Below, piece by piece: positions 43,442 through 54,878 of a DNA stretch of 64,000 nucleotides. How positions within the stretch are numbered: the first letter of the stretch is position 1; every line of letters begins with the position of its first letter. Source of the stretch: Rhododendron vialii. Taxonomy: Eukaryota > Streptophyta > Magnoliopsida > Ericales > Ericaceae. The stretch spans positions 28,222,501 to 28,286,500 of the forward strand of contig NC_080567.1 of assembly GCF_030253575.1 (NCBI RefSeq), read 5' to 3'. Below the pieces are notes generated by a model. The model did no database searches and had not been told where the DNA came from. It saw only the letters and a program-made list of their open reading frames with translations. The position numbers and the translations under genes are program-made.

Positions 43442-44677
43442 ATCTGCTTCGTCTTGGCTTACCTTTAACGCCAACATTAGCGTAAGATCACAGAGAGAGA
43501 GAGAGCGAGCGAGCGAGCATGCCGATGGCCAATCGCGGTCATATATGTTTCGGTACTTGACCCCTTATTTCTTTGTGTTTTCGCTAACAGCCCCCCAGCT
43601 TTTCTGAATTTTCGGTACGATCAAAACATTACCGAAATTATTCAGTGAGATCCGCTAAGAGAACATACTCAATTCTGGGTCAGGGTTTGAGAAGGAATAA
43701 TGGTCTGGCTTTTTTCTTTTTTTTTTGCTTAATAATCTTTTTCAATTATTTTTTTAACCTTTATTCAAAAAAAAATTGCCTTGTTAGCTTTGTGTCAATT
43801 TTTTTGTCAATTATTGCTTCGTCTCGACAAGAAGAATAAGAAAAATAAAAATATATTAACGAAAATAAAAAAATAAATTGAATAAAAACAAAGATAATCC
43901 ACAAAATCCGTTCGTTTTGGATCTTTTTATCTACAATGAATCATATTAAAGTTTTGATCGCAATTATTTATGTTTTACATTTTTCTCTTTGCGGGATGAA
44001 TCAATAATCCAAAAAAAATTTGATGCAAAACTAAATAAGGCAAAACAAAATTGAATAAAAACAAAACAAAAATAATCCTGAAAGAGTATTTCACCAAAAC
44101 ACCGAGTCTATAAACATGTTTAATTCTTAGAGTAACTATTCAAATCAAACTCGACCCGGCCTGTATATGAAGGTGATAAATTTTATAATTATTTTGGGAA
44201 CGGGAGCGAGTCAACTTTGCTACCTTCCTTAAGAATGACCATAGGCACCTTCAAATCCTGAATTAGGAGTGGCAAATTGAACCCAAATCCATCCATTAGA
44301 AAATAGACCCAACCCAGCTTATTTATTAGTTGGGTTAGAATGGGTCCAACCCATTTATTAATTAGGTCAACTTAAATGACCCAATAAATCATGAACATAA
44401 TCCAAAAAAAAAAAAAATCCTTCATGAAACGATCTCAACAATCTCCTCCCTCTCTACCGACCTCTCTTGCACTAAATAATGGCGTATCAGTTTAACGTCC
44501 TTAGCATTACTACCGTTCCAAAAGTGCATTCTGGAATCTCCGTCCAGACCACGGTTTGCACTGGTCCGAACCACGACGATGGAAAAGAATAGTATATAAA
44601 CAATTTTTAGGGTTTTTTCTTATTGTATTGCATTCAAAGCAACTTTTTCTGTGAGAGGCAAGAGAGAAACTTTAAGC
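43442..44677. other. Intergenic, upstream of the NUP98-like gene
   Basis: AT-rich sequence. The frame at 43645-43839 is low in complexity and is not called. Confidence 0.4.
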
Positions 44678-45115
44678 TGGGCCGGCCCAAAGATTTTAGT
44701 GCCCAATGCCTAATAAAAAAAAGTGTGCCCTTACTTTAGTTAGTTAGTTACAATGAATTGATTGCCATCGATTTACCTAGGCGTGTACCAATGTTCTTAG
44801 AGTTTTGTGGTGCGCGTTGATCTTCTTCTCTTGATTTCGCCGAGATCGTCAAATTTTTGGGGTAGGTTTGGGGGGAAACGATGTTGGGGAGGTGTTATTC
44901 AGTGGTTTGGGAAAAATGATTTTAGTGTGTTGGATACTTGGGTTTATGAGATGGTGGGTTAGGCTAACTCATTATCTCTAATTGGGCTTCTTTTTTTATT
45001 CTATTGGGCTTAAAAAGAGTCCTACTCAAACCCAAATAATGAAAATATTAGAGTGCCCCTAAAACTTGAAATTTTTGGTATATCCAAGGCTTGAGCCTTG
45101 GAGTTGGGCCGGCCC
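44678..45115. mobile_element. Possible DNA transposon remnant with GGGCCGGCCC ends
   Basis: TGGGCCGGCCCA occurs at 44678-44689 and again at 45104-45115. The adjacent phrases TTTTAGTGCCC and GAGTGCCCCTAAAAC also pair. The 438-bp span may be a small non-autonomous DNA element. No target duplication was confirmed, because the terminal motif is itself a palindrome. Confidence 0.4.
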
Positions 45116-45176
45116 AAACTCTAAGAGATCTCATCTGTAGTCCTTTGGGCATTCCGATTACTCCCGTATGGTGAAG

Positions 45177-45181
45177 CCCTT
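45177..45181. repeat. Target site duplication, left (CCCTT)
   Basis: CCCTT precedes the TG of one LTR and follows the CA of the other (54179-54183). Confidence 0.9.
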
Positions 45182-46261
45182 TGTTACCCAAATTATGCAA
45201 CCTAGAGGGGGGGTGAATAGGATTGCTAGTAATAATTACCAATAAAAATTTATCTCTAACAATATATGCAAACAATAAGTATGCAATCAAAATAGAGAGA
45301 TAGAGAGATAGAACCCGTTTATAGTGGTTCGGTCCGGATTTGTCCACGGTCCGGCCCTACTCCACTTCTCCTCAAGCAATTACTTGAAGGTTAGACTAAT
45401 CTTTAAAAGATTACAACTTGTAAGTCTTGCGGGTGCTTACAAGAACCGAATGCCTCTAGCTTTCCCGAGGAGCTAGCACAACCGCAAGAATTTTCTCCGA
45501 AAACTTCTCAAAAACAATAACACCCAAATTCCAACCCGAATTTGGTCTTCTAAGCTTTCAAGTGTTTGACTCAAACACTCACTTAGGAAATACAAGTATG
45601 TGAAGAAGGTATGAAAATTATCGCTCACGACTTGTACAAATTTTCTCTCAAGAATAATATGAAAGTGGAAGAACAATGAGAATTTTTGGCTTTGATCTTT
45701 TGAGAATTTGCTCTTGCAATAATATGGAATGTTGTAGCTTGTGTATGTACTCATTAATGAGTTCTTGATGCCTTATATAGCCATCCATATGCTTCCTAGC
45801 CGTTGGAAACTAGCCGTTGGAACTAGCCGTTGGAAACTAGCCGTTGGAAACTAGCCGTTTGAAACTAGCCGTTTGAAACTAGCCGTTGGAACCTAGCCGT
45901 TTGAAACTAGCCGTTGGAAACTAGCCGTTTGAAAGAGTGGTCATCCGGGTGGTCGTCCGGTTGTCACAGTTTTCTGTTCAGACAGCCGGCTTGTCAGCCG
46001 GTTCGTCAACCTGTGGCTCACAATTTCATCTAAATAAACCGTTAAAGCATGTATTGAGCTCAATAAAGTCTTTGTAAATATAAATCATGAATCCAAGAGA
46101 CTTTATGCTATATTTCAAGGTCACGAAAATATTTAATTCGGGAATCGACTTTTCGATAATTTTGTATTTGCCGAATAAAAATATCATTGAATTAATCATC
46201 AAAATAATTAATAGAGATGCATATAAATTTTCACAAATTATAATGCATACATTTTTCAACA
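45182..46261 (-). repeat. Copia 3' LTR
   Basis: 1080 bp with TGTTACCCAAATTATGC and ...TTTTTCAACA ends (plus-strand reading). It is 27 bases longer than its partner because of two more units in the U3 minisatellite. Confidence 0.95.
45796..45934 (-). repeat. 14-bp U3 minisatellite, about 10 units
   Basis: CTAGCCGTTGGAAA and CTAGCCGTTTGAAA units in tandem, upstream of the LTR TATA box (45772-45779, TATATAAG on the minus strand). The partner LTR has about 8 units at 53740-53852. Confidence 0.88.
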
Positions 46262-46275
46262 ATCTCCCCCTTTTT
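46262..46275 (-). other. Polypurine tract of the copia element
   Basis: On the minus strand AAAAAGGGGGAGAT lies directly before the 3' LTR. Similar purine runs recur at about 46324-46334, 46456-46466 and 47176-47186. Confidence 0.8.
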
Positions 46276-46549
46276 GATGATGACACAAAATGATAGTTTT
46301 TATTCAAGTAGGAGTTATGCCAATCTCCCCCTTAATACATGCACCAAAGCAGTTATCTATGATCAACGAGTAATAGCAATAATCATCAGATCATAGCAAG
46401 CAATTTTTTAAATTTGCCCAAAATGGCAAGATAGATCAATTAAAACTTGGTTTTTTCTCCCCCTGTGACATCATAAAAAAAAAAAACTAAAAAGAGAAAA
46501 ACAATAGGGCCATGGTTCCAGCACCATGCCGCTCTTGCCCTGTAGCACT

Positions 46550-46822
46550 CTATCTTCGTTCATTGAGAGCTTGGCGTCCTTGATTTTCGTATTCTCGAAT
46601 AATGGCTGCTACAACGGCAGCTATAATGCCAATCCAATACCACAGAGTATCCACATTTACATTCCATCCGAACCATGGTGGTATTCTCATGGTAAGTAAC
46701 GCACACAGCAGAATGAAGATAAAGAGTTGCATCCAAATGGTTTGGATAAACAACCTGAACTCTGCTCGTTCGGCATCTCTTTCGTAAAACTCAAACGGTA
46801 ACCCTTGCGGTATGTTTGCCAT
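46550..46822 (-). CDS. Two-transmembrane 90-aa ORF between pol and the 3' LTR
   Basis: ATG at 46822 and TAG at 46550-46552. Residues about 29-45 (WMQLFIFILLCALLTMR) and 60-77 (LWYWIGIIAAVVAAII) are hydrophobic and would make two membrane helices. They are joined by a short loop with PPWFGWNVNVDT. The N-terminus is polar and charged, and the C-terminus basic/acidic (REYENQGRQALNERR). It lies in the env position and sense direction of the copia element. Just upstream are a CT-rich leader, a TATA box (46914-46920) and arrays of short repeats, so it may be transcribed on its own. I do not recognise the family. It may be an env-like remnant, a captured host gene or a chance frame; the promoter-like context argues against chance. 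Confidence 0.5.
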   Translation of the reverse strand: MANIPQGLPFEFYERDAERAEFRLFIQTIWMQLFIFILLCALLTMRIPPWFGWNVNVDTLWYWIGIIAAVVAAIIREYENQGRQALNERR

Positions 46823-46913
46823 TGCTCGATTTGGAAGGATAGAGATTTGGAGAGATTTAGGCCGAGAGAGAAGGAGAGATAGATAGATGAGGAGATAGAG
46901 ATTGTGTTGTTGA

Positions 46914-46920
46914 ATTTATA
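46914..46920 (-). promoter_or_regulatory. TATA box upstream of the 90-aa ORF
   Basis: The minus strand reads ACTCTATAAATTCAACAAC and then a pyrimidine-rich leader (CTATCTCCTCATCTATCTATC) to the ATG at 46822. The distance of about 95 bases is normal for a plant gene. Confidence 0.5.
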
Positions 46921-46934
46921 GAGTATGAGATTGC

Positions 46935-47130
46935 CGAATTGTTTGAAATGCTGCGCCGAATTGTTTGAAATGCTGCGCCGAATTGTTTGAAATGGTGCGC
47001 CGAATTGATTGAATTGCTGCGCCGAAAGAGAGATAATAGGGGATGCGGCACCGAATAGAGATAGGATAGGGGATGCGGCGCCGAATAGGACAAGAATAGG
47101 GGTGGCGCCGAATAGAACAAGAATAGGGGA
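46935..47130 (-). repeat. Two tandem arrays upstream of the TATA box
   Basis: The first array (about 46935-47024) has four units of 22 bp (minus strand ATTTCAAACAATTCGGCGCA). The second (about 47026-47130) has four units of 27-32 bp (CCCCTATTCTTGT.CTATTCGGCGCC). Both carry the core TTCGGCGC. Reiterated cores of this sort near a TATA box look like enhancer elements. Confidence 0.7.
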
Positions 47131-47417
47131 AGAAAATTGTGTTCGGGTGTTTATTGTTGTGTCCCCTTAATACATGCTCCCCCTAAAAGAGAGCTTTTTA
47201 AAGAATGCGAGGGGTATTACCGAGAATGATTATCCCTGCAAGCTTAGAGACAAGAAATTCATATCGGCGAAGTATATAAGAGACAATTTAAGCACTAAGC
47301 CATGAAGTTCATACAAACTAAGTGTAACAGACTTAATAAATCAGAGTTAGCAACGCAAAAGCTTGAATAAGTCTCAACCTCACGGTTGTCCGGTTGGACA
47401 TCCGCTTGGACATCCGA
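47131..47417. other. Copia internal noncoding segment
   Basis: No frame is supported. It ends with GTCCGGTTGGACATCCGCTT, a short repeat of GGACATCCG. Confidence 0.5.
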
Positions 47418-48066
47418 CTGACTGTCACGACCCTGACCCGCCCCTTGAGGTCTTAATCATGACAAATGCCAGTGATTTCTAGCAGAGGGCTCCCAAAAGA
47501 CAGATTTCCAAAACCCACGAAATTATCAGCATATAACAGATTTGTTCAAGACTCAAAATAAATGATCAAACTTGATTCTTGTACATCTAACCAACACTTA
47601 AACATGTAAAGAAGGTAGGAGATCCCTACCTCGAGGGTTAGAAGCAAGCCCGAACATGGAGGAAACCTCAAAGTGCTCCGATCATGATTCTTCTTCGATC
47701 AATAGGAAGATCTCGTCGCGTAGAACAACTTTAGTACTTGGGATTTTTCCGAAATCTTATTCTAAGGCGATGAAATCGAAGAGAGAAGTTTGGAGGAGAG
47801 GTGAGAAAGAGAGAGAGTCGGTCGAGGGAGTAGAGAGAGAGAAACGTGTGTGTGTGTCTGCCCGGAAAAGAAAAGAAATATATGTGGGGGAGAATTATCC
47901 CCTACACACACCTTCACTTATACACCCATGCATATTACACTTGCATCCCGAACTTCTAAATTCTAGCACATTCGACATCCGAACTCATTCTCCATTTTAT
48001 ATCACAACTCATGCCTTAATAAAACATAAAGAATTATGGAAATAAAATACGGGTCTCTACACTGAC
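47418..48066 (-). mobile_element. Nested solo LTR (Ty3/gypsy-like) with CTGAC duplication
   Basis: The LTR is 47423-48061 (639 bp). It is flanked by CTGAC on both sides (47418-47422 and 48062-48066) and has TG...CA ends. On the minus strand it begins TGTAGAGACCCGTATTTT and ends AGGGTCGTGACA. It contains a TATA-like GTGTATAAGTG and then a CT-rich start region, so I place it on that strand. The GGGTCGTGACA end is common in chromovirus-type gypsy LTRs. No internal region remains, so LTR-LTR recombination has removed the rest. Confidence 0.8.
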
Positions 48067-48293
48067 AAATGCAGGTTAAGTCCAGAAAACGTTTAAGAGG
48101 AGTAGCATTAAAGACCATAAAACTGTTTTTCTGCATACCAAACACAGGAAAATGAAACATATGATAAAATGTTTGGAGGGTGATTTCTTTATCAAGATCA
48201 TTTGTACTCTCCATCAAGTATGATATTTACGAATTCAATCAACTCAACATTGAATCCAAAAAAAAAACTTTTGACATCAAGAACACAACTTTT
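48067..48293. other. Copia sequence downstream of pol
   Basis: A 227-base segment between the solo LTR and the pol stop, AT-rich, without a coding signal. Confidence 0.5.
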
Positions 48294-51200
48294 TCATAAA
48301 TGATTAGACATGCCGAGTTCTCGTCGAATGAAACAAAATTGTTCTTCACCAAGGGGTTTTGTGAAAATGTCCGCCAATTGCTTGTCGGTACTAATAAAGT
48401 TAAGTTCAATATCCCCTTTTTGAACATGATCTCTTATAAAATGATGTCTAATCTCAATATGTTTTGTTCGAGAATGTTGAATTGGATTCTTGGTTAAGCT
48501 AATTGCACTAGTATTATCACATTTAATAGGAATATGATCATATTGCAAATTGAAATCCTCCATTTGTTGTTTGATCCACAATATTTGGGCACAACAACTT
48601 CCGGCCGCTACATATTCCGCCTCGGCGGTAGATAGAGCTACGGAATTTTGTTTCTTGCTATGCCAAGACACTAGAGAGTGCCCTAGAAATTGGCAAGTCC
48701 CACTTGTACTTTTACGATCAACTTTGAAACCTCCAAAATCCGCATCCGAATAACCAATTAAATCAAATGCAACTCCACGTGGATAAAACAATCCTAAGTC
48801 ATGAGAACCGCCAACATATTTAAAGATACGTTTAATAGCTTTTAAATGCGATTCTTTAGGACATGATTGAAATCTAGCACACATGCAAACACTAAATATT
48901 ATATCCGGTCTACTTGCAGTGAGATAAAGTAATGAGCCGATCATACCTCGATACATCTTTTCATTGACGGCCTTACCATTCTCATCTTTGTCTAGCTTAG
49001 TTGATGTGCTCATTGGTGTGCTCGTTGGCTTTGATCCTTCCATGCCAAACTTCTTAATAAGTTCTTTCGCATACTTGGCTTGGTTGATTAGGATCCCCTC
49101 ATTAGTTTGCTTGATTTGAAGTCCGAGGAAGAAGTTAAGCTCCCCCATCATACTCATTTCAAATTCACCTTGCATACACTTAGCAAACTCTTTGCACATA
49201 TTATCATTAGTGGCACCAAAGACAATATCATCAACATATATTTGAATAATGAGCATATCTTTACCTTTGGCTTTAATGAAAAGAGTAGTATCAATTTTTC
49301 CACGAGTAAAGCCATTGTCAAGCAAGAATGAACTAAGTCTATCATACCATGCACGTGGTGCTTGCTTCAAACCATATAAAGCTTTTGAGAGTTTAAAAAC
49401 ATGATCGGGGTATACATGATCTTCAAAGCCGGGAGGTTGTTTGACATAAACTTCCTCATTTATGAACCCATTCAAAAATGCACTTTTCACATCCATTTGA
49501 TAAAGCTTGAAATTTTTGAAAGATGCAAAGGCAAGTAATATGCGAATAGCCTCTAATCTAGCTACCGGTGCAAAAGTTTCTTCAAAATCAATACCTTCTT
49601 CTTGATTATAACCTTGAGCAACAAGTCTAGCTTTATTCCTAACAATATTTCCGGATTCATCTAGCTTGTTACGAAAAACCCATTTAGTACCTATAATAGT
49701 GTGATCAAGAGGCTTAGGTACTAATGCCCAAACTTTATTCCTTTCAAATTGATTTAACTCATCTTGCATGGCCAAAATCCAATTTTCATCATCTTGAGCT
49801 TCCGGAAAGTTTTTAGGCTCAATTTGAGAAACAAAAGCTTGATTTTCACAAAAATTTCTATGAGACGAGCGAGTGGTTACCCCTTTCGAAACTTCTCCAA
49901 GAATCAAGTCCTTTGGATGGTTTTGCACGAATCTCCAATCCTTGGAAAGATCTTGGTTGTCTCCCATGGCATCTTGAGGTTGATTTATAACTTCATCTTC
50001 TTTGATTTGAGAGCTTTCTACTTGAGTATCACCATCAACTTTTTCTTGAATTTTCAAGTCATGAATCTCATGTGTAATTTCTAAGTCATCATTATCAACA
50101 ACATCCTTAGTAGCACAAGGATTAGATTCATCAAAGGAAACGTGAATAGATTCTTCAACAAGATTAGTGCGCTTATTATAAATTCTATATGCTTTGCTAG
50201 TAAGAGAGTAACCAACAAAGATGCCTTCATCCGATTTTGAATCAAATTTACCCAAGTCATCTTTTCCATTGTTTAATACATAACATTTACAACCGAAGGC
50301 ATGAAAGTAATTGATGTTGGGTATTCTACCATTCCAAAGCTCATAAGGAGTTTTCTTGAGGATAGGCCTAATTAAAACTCGATTCAAAATATAGCATGAG
50401 GTATTAACGGCTTCCGCCCAAAAATATTTTGGCAAAGAGTTTTCACAAAGCATAGTGCGGGCCATTTCTTCCAAAGTACGATTCTTTCTCTCAACTACTC
50501 CATTTTGTTGAGGAGTACGAGGTACAGAAAAGTTATGACCAATACCATGTTCATCACAAAACTTTTCATATAAAGAATTGTCAAGTTCTTTTCCATGATC
50601 CGTACGAATGTTAGAAATAACAAATCCTTTTTCATTTTGAACTCTTCTACAAAGTTTAGTGAAATTAGGATAAGCCTCATTCTTATGAGCTAGGAACATC
50701 ACCCATGTATATCTAGAGAAATCATCAACAACAACAAGACAATAATAGTTTCCACAAAGACTTGGAGAGCGAGTTGGTCCAAACAAATCCATATGAAGTA
50801 ATTGCAAAGGTCTAGTAGTTGAAACAACATTTTTGGACTTAAAAGAAACCTTGGTTTGTTTTCCTTGTTGGCAAGGACCACAAAGTCTATCTTTTTCAAA
50901 TTTGATTTTAGGAAGACCTTTTATCAAATTTTTTCTAGAGAGTTTTGAAATAGCATCCATACTTGCATGTCCTAGGCGCCTATGCCAAAGCCAACTATTT
51001 TCACTCAAAGCGGAAAAACATTTTATATCACAATTACTTAAATCATTGAGATTAAAAACATATACATTTTCAAATCTTTGTCCAACGAAGAGTGTCTTGT
51101 TGCTTTTGTCATTTTCAATGATACATTTGGATTTTTCAAAGATAACACGATTTCCTCTATCACATAATTGACTTATGCTAAGAAGATTGTGTTTTAAACC

Positions 51201-51407
51201 ATTAACAAGTAAAACATCTTCAATAATAGGAGAATTACCTATATTGCCGATTCCTATGATTTTACCTTTGTTGTTGTCTCCAAATGTGACATGTCCACCA
51301 TCTTTAGGCGAAAGAGAATTGAAAGCCCTCTTGTCACCGGTCATGTGTCTTGAACATCCACTATCAAGGTACCAACTTCCTTCCTTGAGAGAACTTTTGA
51401 AGCATAC
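48294..51407 (-). CDS. pol: Copia Pol: protease end, integrase, reverse transcriptase, RNase H
   Basis: The frame is open from after TAG 51410-51408 to TGA 48296-48294. The protease Asp box is [12 protein letters not shown] (DSG at 51365-51357). Integrase: zinc-binding region from [10 protein letters not shown], then Asp in HMDLFGP, Asp in RTDHGKE and Glu in NGVVERKNR. Reverse transcriptase: [26 protein letters not shown] and the intact active site IYVDDIVFG near 49240. RNase [24 protein letters not shown] and a C-terminal DIFTKPL. I see no lost catalytic residue and no internal stop over more than 1000 residues. The frame differs from that of gag, and no ATG precedes the protease, so expression as Gag-Pol would need a frameshift or the copy is defective at the junction. 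Confidence 0.9.
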   Translation of the reverse strand, partial: VCFKSSLKEGSWYLDSGCSRHMTGDKRAFNSLSPKDGGHVTFGDNNKGKIIGIGNIGNSPIIEDVLLVNGLKHNLLSISQLCDRGNRVIFEKSKCIIENDKSNKTLFVGQRFENVYVFNLNDLSNCDIKCFSALSENSWLWHRRLGHASMDAISKLSRKNLIKGLPKIKFEKDRLCGPCQQGKQTKVSFKSKNVVSTTRPLQLLHMDLFGPTRSPSLCGNYYCLVVVDDFSRYTWVMFLAHKNEAYPNFTKLCRRVQNEKGFVISNIRTDHGKELDNSLYEKFCDEHGIGHNFSVPRTPQQNGVVERKNRTLEEMARTMLCENSLPKYFWAEAVNTSCYILNRVLIRPILKKTPYELWNGRIPNINYFHAFGCKCYVLNNGKDDLGKFDSKSDEGIFVGYSLTSKAYRIYNKRTNLVEESIHVSFDESNPCATKDVVDNDDLEITHEIHDLKIQEKVDGDTQVESSQIKEDEVINQPQDAMGDNQDLSKDWRFVQNHPKDLILGEVSKGVTTRSSHRNFCENQAFVSQIEPKNFPEAQDDENWILAMQDELNQFERNKVWALVPKPLDHTIIGTKWVFRNKLDESGNIVRNKARLVAQGYNQEEGIDFEETFAPVARLEAIRILLAFASFKNFKLYQMDVKSAFLNGFINEEVYVKQPPGFEDHVYPDHVFKLSKALYGLKQAPRAWYDRLSSFLLDNGFTRGKIDTTLFIKAKGKDMLIIQIYVDDIVFGATNDNMCKEFAKCMQGEFEMSMMGELNFFLGLQIKQTNEGILINQAKYAKELIKKFGMEGSKPTSTPMSTSTKLDKDENGKAVNEKMYRGMIGSLLYLTASRPDIIFSVCMCARFQSCPKESHLKAIKRIFKYVGGSHDLGLFYPRGVAFDLIGYSDADFGGFKVDRKSTSGTCQFLGHSLVSWHSKKQNSVALSTAEAEYVAAGSCCAQILWIKQQMEDFNLQYDHIPIKCDNTSAISLTKNPIQHSRTKHIEIRHHFIRDHVQKGDIELNFISTDKQLADIFTKPLGEEQFCFIRRELGMSNHL

Positions 51408-51420
51408 CTACAATAGCACA

Positions 51421-53067
51421 TCAATTCTTGACTTTTGGTACCCAAATCATCTTGGGTCCTTGAAGGTTAGCATTGATACGGTTCTTAGGAACCCAGACCT
51501 TTTTTGCATTAGAAGATGAGTATCCTTTCATAGGACAAGTAGGAGAAATATGACCAATTTTACCACAATAATGACATGTCAATTTAGAATGGCTAGAAGG
51601 AGGAACATCTTTTCCAAAAAGATTTTTGTGTTGAGTGGGATTATAACCAATTCCGGCCTTGTGAAAAGAAACCATTTGTTTTCCAAGAAGAATGTCTAAA
51701 CTTTCTTTTCCATTAGTGAGTTTTGAAAGAGAATTAGTTAAATCATCAATTTGTTTTTCTAAAGATTCGTTTTTGGAAGTATCCTTCAAATACTCTTTTT
51801 CTTTTTCCAAAGAGGTTCTTAAACTTTCATTTTCTTCCTCCAAAATATCTTTCTCTTCAATTAAATCATCTATTTCTAGTGAAAGATCTTTAGCAACCTT
51901 TTTAAGAAATTTGTTTTTAGAAACAACCTTTTCAAATTCTACTTTCAACTCTTTATAGGCAATAAATAATTCATCAAAGGAATAGGATGAGTCGAGATCT
52001 ACCTCGTTTTCTTCGATGGCCATGAAACACAAGTTAGCGACCTCTTGTTGCTCATCGTCCTCATCGGAGCTACTATCGTCACTATTGTCCCATGCGGCCA
52101 TCATAGCTCTCTTTTTGTCCTTCTTTGAATATTTTTTTGCATATGGACATTCACTTTTGATGTGGCCGGGCTTCTTGCACTCGTAGCAAATGATTGGATC
52201 CTTTTTACTATTTTATTCTTTGCCTCCATCTTTTCTTGAAAATCCTCTGCCTTTGTGAGATGCTCTATTTTTGAGGAGTTTCTTGAACGTTTTTGTGATG
52301 AGCGCCATTTCATCATCCTCACTTTCGTTGCTTGAATCCTCCTTGCTTTTTGATTTGCTTGTTGTACTTTTGAAGGCAAGATCCTTAACTTTCTTCTCTT
52401 TTTCACCCTTGAGGTTGTGATGCATTTCCTCCGTCATGAGAGATCCCATGAGCTTGTCCATCGTGTATGTTGAGAAATCTTTGGATTGTAGGATGATGGA
52501 GGTGGTAGTGTCCCAATTGGTTGGCATGGAACGGAGCACCTTCCTTGTCATTTCGGATTGACTGTAAATCTTTCCAAGAGCTTTTAAACCGTTAGTAATA
52601 CTAGCAAATCTAGCAAACATTTGAGATATAGATTCATCCGGTTTCATTTTGAAGAGCTCATAGCTATGCACAAGAATATCAATTTTGGACTCCTTAACTT
52701 GACTATCTCCTTCATGTGACATTTCTAACTTATCCCATATTTCTTTAGCCGATTCACATGCGGAAACACAATCATATTCATTGGGAGTAATAGCACAAAA
52801 AAGAAGGTTCATAGCTCTATAGTTCTTTTCTATTGAAGCCTTTTCCAAATGACTCCACTCATAATCTGGTTTAGGCATAGTCTCTTCTCCAACTTTCTTA
52901 GTAGGAATAATGGGACCATTTTTGATAATTTTCCATAGATCATAATCCGTGGATTGAATAAAGATCATCATTCTATTTTTCCAATGAGAGTAATTTTCTC
53001 CGGTGAACAAGGGAGGTCTATTGGACGATTGACCTTCGATACAAGAAACATTACTAGTGGTTGCCAT
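51421..53067 (-). pseudogene. gag: Copia Gag with one in-frame stop
   Basis: ATG at 53067, TGA at 51423-51421, one frame of 549 codons with a TAA at 52215-52213. Before the stop: a copia-type Gag core (RPPLFTGENYSHWKNRMMIF, AKEIWDKLEMSHEG, SKIDILVHSYELFKMKPDES). Just after it: a zinc knuckle CYECKKPGHIKSEC (about 52195-52150). Then an acidic Ser/Asp patch (DNSDDSSSDEDDEQ), a long coiled coil (about 51950-51690) and a second knuckle CHYCGKIGHISPTC near 51585-51545. The protein packages RNA. A single base change explains the stop, which separates the capsid part from both knuckles. Confidence 0.85.
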
Positions 53068-53110
53068 GGATCTTAACTCTTAGATGGTTAAATCTACAAA
53101 CAAGAGCCGA

Positions 53111-53123
53111 GGCTCTGATACCA
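53111..53123 (-). other. Primer binding site, initiator tRNA-Met
   Basis: The minus strand reads TGGTATCAGAGCC two bases after the 5' LTR. This is the usual copia primer site, complementary to the end of tRNA-iMet. Confidence 0.9.
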
Positions 53124-53125
53124 AT

Positions 53126-54178
53126 TGTTACCCAAATTATGCAACCTAGAGGGGGGGTGAATAGGATTGCTAGTAATAATTACCAATAAAAATTTATCTC
53201 TAACAATATATGCAAACAATAAGTATGCAATCAAAATAGAGAGATAGAGAGATAGAACCCGTTTATAGTGGTTCGGTCCGGATTTGTCCACGGTCCGGCC
53301 CTACTCCACTTCTCCTCAAGCAATTACTTGAAGGTTAGACTAATCTTTAAAAGATTACAACTTGTAAGTCTTGCGGGTGCTTACAAGAACCGAATGCCTC
53401 TAGCTTTCCCGAGGAGCTAGCACAACCGCAAGAATTTTCTCCGAAAACTTCTCAAAAACAATAACACCCAAATTCCAACCCGAATTTGGTCTTCTAAGCT
53501 TTCAAGTGTTTGACTCAAACACTCACTTAGGAAATACAAGTATGTGAAGAAGGTATGAAAATTATCGCTCACGACTTGTACAAATTTTCTCTCAAGAATA
53601 ATATGAAAGTGGAAGAACAATGAGAATTTTTGGCTTTGATCTTTTGAGAATTTGCTCTTGCAATAATATGGAATGTTGTAGCTTGTGTATGTACTCATTA
53701 ATGAGTTCTTGATGCCTTATATAGCCATCCATATGCTTCCTAGCCGTTGGAAACTAGCCGTTGGAAACTAGCCGTTTGAAACTAGCCGTTTGAAACTAGC
53801 CGTTGGAACCTAGCCGTTTGAAACTAGCCGTTGGAAACTAGCCGTTTGAAAGAGTGGTCATCCGGGTGGTCGTCCGGTTGTCACAGTTTTCTGTTCAGAC
53901 AGCCGGCTTGTCAGCCGGTTCGTCAACCTGTGGCTCACAATTTCATCTAAATAAACCGTTAAAGCATGTATTGAGCTCAATAAAGTCTTTGTAAATATAA
54001 ATCATGAATTCAAGAGACTTTATGCTATATTTCAAGGTCACGAAAATATTTAATTCGGGAATCGACTTTTCGATAATTTTGTATTTGCCGAATAAAAATA
54101 TCATTGAATTAATCATCAAAATAATTAATAGAGATGCATATAAATTTTCACAAATTATAATGCATACATTTTTCAACA
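53126..54178 (-). repeat. Copia 5' LTR
   Basis: 1053 bp, the partner of 45182-46261. TATATAAG on the minus strand at 53723-53716 should be the TATA box, with U3 repeats (53740-53852) upstream of it. One substitution was seen against the partner (54008 region, GAATTCAAG where the other has GAATCCAAG). Confidence 0.95.
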
Positions 54179-54183
54179 CCCTT
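54179..54183. repeat. Target site duplication, right (CCCTT)
   Basis: It matches 45177-45181 and immediately follows the LTR. Confidence 0.9.
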
Positions 54184-54252
54184 GATTGTCTGACTGCATG
54201 TGGAGTAGGTATTCATTACCGAACCACATATATCTATGTGTTCTTTGTGATT

Positions 54253-54350
<98 letters not shown>

Positions 54351-54366
54351 TTTCTCACTCTCTCTG
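54253..54366. repeat. (CT)n microsatellite
   Basis: About 110 bases of CT with a few interruptions. Open frames through it (poly Ser-Leu or Arg-Glu) are artefacts. Confidence 0.95.
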
Positions 54367-54716
54367 ATTTGTTCAATTATATAGCAATAATCACGTCCAT
54401 TTATGTGTTTGTTAACGCTTCTGCACTACAACTCTATCGATCCTAAAAGACAACATTTGAATAGGCCATGGAGAGAGATCGCCAGGGAAGTGAGAAGAGA
54501 TTACTAGGAGAATATTTTTTGTTTCTTTTAGAATAAAAGTGATCCGACATTTAAAGAGTTGCTCATGTTTGTATGCATAGATATTATTTGCTCTGTTTTA
54601 TTATATAGAAGATTATTATGATTATGTCACATATTTCAGTCACAAATATATCAACATTGCAATCTTGTCCATGCATGCCTGTACGTTGTGGACCCTCAGA
54701 GTATATTAGTAGAGAT
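54367..54716. other. Intergenic, no gene recognised
   Basis: AT-rich, no coding signal. Confidence 0.4.
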
Positions 54717-54878
54717 TAAATTCTTTACACCATCGGTGTAAACATTTGTTTCCTCCAAATCAATTATATTGCGCCACGTCGCCATGTTTTCTTAATTAGG
54801 ACCACTGTTTTGCAACATGACGCAATGTAATTAATTTGAAGGAAACAAATGTTTACACTGTCGATAGTAAAGAATTTA
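54717..54878. mobile_element. Foldback MITE, 162 bp
   Basis: Left TAAATTCTTTAC and right GTAAAGAATTTA are inverse complements. Pairing continues (GTGTAAACATTTGTTTCCT against GGAAACAAATGTTTACAC, then AATTATATTGCGCCA against TGACGCAATGTAATT). No coding capacity. A TA target duplication may lie in the terminal TA, which would suit Stowaway, but this is not proved. Confidence 0.65.

Larger units (their letters stand above)
45182..54178 (-). mobile_element. SIRE-like Ty1/copia LTR retrotransposon, young
   Basis: An 8997-bp element on the minus strand. In its own direction it has a 5' LTR (54178-53126), an initiator tRNA-Met primer site, gag, pol ordered protease-integrase-RT-RNase H (the copia order), then 2 kb with a small membrane-protein ORF and a nested solo LTR, a polypurine tract and the 3' LTR (46261-45182). 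The large Gag with a coiled coil and two zinc knuckles, and the [12 protein letters not shown] protease start, are typical of the SIRE/Maximus lineage. The LTRs differ by one substitution that I could find and two minisatellite units, so insertion is recent, yet gag has a stop codon. Confidence 0.92.

Noticed and set aside
45048..45347. 99-residue minus-strand frame repeated in part at 53094-53291
   Set aside because: The repeat is due to the two copia LTRs; the frame runs through LTR sequence and the flank and is not a gene.
54173..54446. Open frames of Ser-Leu or Arg-Glu repeats on both strands
   Set aside because: They are translations of a (CT)n microsatellite and have no other content.
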